This document shows, piece after piece, positions 42,534-44,015 of a DNA stretch of 44,015 bases; position 1 is the stretch's first letter, and each line of letters opens with the position of its first letter. The stretch comes from CAZKDV01 sp964551645 (GTDB lineage Bacteria > Bacteroidota > Bacteroidia > Bacteroidales > DTU049). A program made the position numbers and the translations under genes. The stretch lies in assembly GCA_964551645.1 (NCBI GenBank), contig CAZKDV010000007.1:1-44015 (forward strand). The letters are read 5' to 3'. The notes below the pieces were generated by a model, which did no database searches, was not told the origin of the DNA, and worked only from the letters and a program-made list of their open reading frames with translations.

Positions 42534-43442
42534 ATGAACATACTTGATGACTTCATGATTTTATTAAGACTTCAAAAAAATTATTCTGAACACACAATTG
42601 AATCATATACTAATGATTTAACTTCTTTTCATGATTATTTAAAGAGTAATTATGAAATTGATAGTTGGCTTGATGTTGAGGATTATCATATTCGTTCATG
42701 GTTTGCCGAAATGATTGGGAGTGGTATAAAGCCTTCAACAATTAAAAGAAAAAAAGCAAGTTTATCAAGTTTTTTTAAGTATTTGCTTGTGAAAGGATAT
42801 GTTAAGAAAAATCCTATAAAGTTAATATCAACACCAAAACTTGCTAAAAGATTACCTGAATTTGTTTCAGAGAAGAATGTACAGTCTTTATTAGAAATAG
42901 ACTTTTTTAGTATCAAAACCTACTCAGAACTATTGCCCAGAATGATTTTAGAAACATTTTATGCAACTGGTATAAGAGTATCAGAGTTAGTTGGACTTAA
43001 AAATCAATCAATAGACAAATCTAGGTTGACAATTAAAGTATTAGGAAAAGGAGGCAAAGAAAGAGTTCTTCCAATTCATCCTGAATTTTTAAAAATGATT
43101 GAGCATTTTAATGAAATCAAACAAGAAACATTTGGAGATAATAAATCAGAATTTTTCTTCGTAACAACAAAAGGAAAAAAAATATATAGAGAGTTAGTTT
43201 ATCACATTACTTCAACTTGTCTTGCTGAAATTAACTCAATTTCAAAAAAAAGTCCACATATATTAAGACATACTTTTGCTACTCATTTATTAAATGAGGG
43301 AGCAGAGTTAAATGCTATTAAAGAATTGCTTGGACATTCAAATCTATCAGCAACACAATTATATACGCATAACACAATAGAAAAATTAAAATTCGTTTAT
43401 AAAAATACACATCCACAATCTAAAAAAAGGAGAACTATATGA
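42534..43442 (+). CDS. xer: Tyrosine recombinase, XerC/XerD family
   Basis: 302 aa. The catalytic set is complete: Arg148 (ATGIRVSEL), Lys172 (GKGGKER), His242 and Arg245 (HILRHTFATH), His268 (GHSN) and the nucleophile Tyr277 (TQLYTH). The N-terminal core-binding SAM-like domain covers about 2-85. Length and motifs fit chromosome-dimer resolution at dif rather than a phage integrase. The stop overlaps the raiA start by 4 bp (ATGA). This pairing next to a tRNA cluster is a recurring arrangement in Bacteroidota. Whether it is the XerC or XerD partner is unclear. Confidence 0.95.
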   Translation: MNILDDFMILLRLQKNYSEHTIESYTNDLTSFHDYLKSNYEIDSWLDVEDYHIRSWFAEMIGSGIKPSTIKRKKASLSSFFKYLLVKGYVKKNPIKLISTPKLAKRLPEFVSEKNVQSLLEIDFFSIKTYSELLPRMILETFYATGIRVSELVGLKNQSIDKSRLTIKVLGKGGKERVLPIHPEFLKMIEHFNEIKQETFGDNKSEFFFVTTKGKKIYRELVYHITSTCLAEINSISKKSPHILRHTFATHLLNEGAELNAIKELLGHSNLSATQLYTHNTIEKLKFVYKNTHPQSKKRRTI

Positions 43443-43735
43443 GAGCAAAAATTAATTCTGTTCATTTTAAAACAGATAGCAATTTAGAAGACTTTATCCA
43501 AGACAAAGTCGCAAAATTTACAAATACTTATGAAAATATTATAAGTAGTGATATTACTCTTAAAATTGATAACACAAGTGCTGAAGAAAATAAAATTGCC
43601 GAAATAAGGATAGCTGTGCCGGGTAATGATTTGTATGCAAAAAAACAAGCTAAAACATTTGAAGAAGCTACTGATTCTGCATTAGATGCGTTAAAAAAAC
43701 AATTAAATAAGCATAAAGACAAATTTAAAAAATAA
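43439..43735 (+). CDS. raiA: Ribosome hibernation/stability factor, RaiA/HPF family (short form)
   Basis: 98 aa. The beta-alpha-beta-beta-beta-alpha fold is visible: VHFKTDSNLEDFIQDKVAKF (helix), then strands SDITLKI and KIAEIRIAVPGNDLYAKKQAKTFEEATDSALDALKKQL (split by gaps) and a basic C-terminus. It lacks the long C-terminal dimerisation tail, so it is the short HPF/YfiA class that blocks the decoding site in stationary phase. The start overlaps the xer stop by 4 bp and is likely translationally coupled. Confidence 0.93.
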   Translation: MRAKINSVHFKTDSNLEDFIQDKVAKFTNTYENIISSDITLKIDNTSAEENKIAEIRIAVPGNDLYAKKQAKTFEEATDSALDALKKQLNKHKDKFKK

Positions 43736-43828
43736 ATATTGCTATTCAATGATGAACAATATTCTTACGCATCTTTCATTAGATATTTTAAATATTTAAA
43801 AAAATATTTGAAAAAATAAATAAATTGT

Positions 43829-43858
43829 TTGTTAATTAAAAAAAAGTTTATACTTTTG
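43829..43858 (+). promoter_or_regulatory. Promoter of the tRNA-Thr unit
   Basis: TTG (43829-43831, in TTTG) and TACTTTTG (43851-43858) are separated by 19 bp. An 86-bp leader precedes the tRNA, longer than for the other tRNA promoters, which suggests a larger downstream operon. Confidence 0.7.
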
Positions 43859-43944
43859 CAATCCGAATTTTTTAAAGTAAGTATAATATTATGTTTTTTT
43901 ATATACTTAATTAAATATAAAATTCGAGTTGTTTGACAAACTAA

Positions 43945-44015
43945 GCCGATGTAGCTCAGCTGGCCAGAGCAGCTGATTTGTAATCAGCTGGTCGGGGGTT
44001 CGAATCCCTCCATCG
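43945..44015 (+). tRNA. tRNA-Thr (TGT), cut by the window edge
   Basis: The acceptor GCCGATG should pair with CATCGGC; the window ends after CATCG, so the last two stem bases and the discriminator are missing. The anticodon stem GCTGA/TCAGC encloses TTTGTAA with TGT at 43979-43981. Confidence 0.95.

Noticed and set aside
42534..43442. Phage or genomic-island integrase
   Set aside because: The protein has XerC/D length and motifs, overlaps raiA, and no phage genes or att repeats are visible, even though a tRNA is near.
43735..43763. Terminator after raiA (AATATTG ... CAATATT)
   Set aside because: The stem is only AT-rich 7 bp with a 15-nt loop and no T-run follows.
1..44015. CRISPR arrays, insertion sequences, rRNA, tmRNA and known riboswitch classes
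   Set aside because: No regularly spaced repeats, transposase genes or recognisable RNA cores were seen by eye on either strand. Covariance-model searches were not possible here.

Overview
The window is a gene-dense, AT-rich stretch of chromosome from a member of the Bacteroidota. Four things support this. Promoters are of the TTG-N16..21-TAnnTTTG type (clear examples before tRNA-Pro/Arg, tRNA-Met, tRNA-Thr, a Xer recombinase and a GH3 gene). Shine-Dalgarno sequences are weak or absent. Some gene families are typical of the phylum: a DUF2723 membrane protein, an HU-CCDC81/SPOR protein, a prokaryotic GH3 protein and a stand-alone HSDR_N_2-type protein. Many predicted secreted proteins have signal peptides ending near SQ/AQ. 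KdsB implies LPS with Kdo. A run of 10 Ns shows a draft, possibly metagenome-derived, assembly. I cannot place it below phylum.

Positions 1-18276 lie almost wholly on the minus strand. They hold a LysM glucosaminidase, gltX, a serine hydrolase isolated between two long non-coding stretches, and a cation-efflux transporter. Next is a compact run read leftwards from 7829: a tiny Cys-rich membrane protein, a PTPS/QueD-family enzyme, folE and a NapH-like ferredoxin membrane protein. Then come a secreted prolyl oligopeptidase, an ABC-2 permease, dnaE, a polysaccharide deacetylase and a large DUF2723 protein. The themes are cell wall and surface glycans, pterin or queuosine synthesis, and core replication.

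Positions 18437-24104 are on the plus strand: tatD, tRNA-Pro and tRNA-Arg, a YgiQ-type radical SAM protein, two tandem superoxide dismutases (one cytoplasmic, one with a signal peptide), a SAM hydroxide adenosyltransferase (DUF62) carrying an in-frame triplicated 18-bp repeat, and tRNA-Met followed by a clear terminator. Positions 24150-30403 return to the minus strand: an unusual hemerythrin fusion, a TPR protein, gyrA and a class II fructose-bisphosphate aldolase.

Positions 30541-38139 are a long plus-strand run with very short spacers: GH3 protein, secreted hypothetical protein, deoxynucleoside kinase, kdsB (interrupted by the N gap), HU-CCDC81/SPOR protein, trmB, alkyltransferase-like protein, mtnA and a class II aldolase. 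The last two suggest salvage of methylthioadenosine or 5'-deoxyadenosine. A converging minus-strand operon follows (AMP nucleosidase, holA, rlmD-like, smpB). The window ends with a nuclease-fold protein, a Xer recombinase overlapping a raiA/hpf gene, and a tRNA-Thr cut by the window edge.

Most of the content is core metabolism and information processing. I found no CRISPR array, prophage, insertion sequence or rRNA. The points most worth following are the hemerythrin fusion with one iron ligand replaced, the mtnA-aldolase pair, the false-looking gap in kdsB, the coding repeat in the DUF62 gene, and the isolated serine hydrolase with a structured upstream segment.
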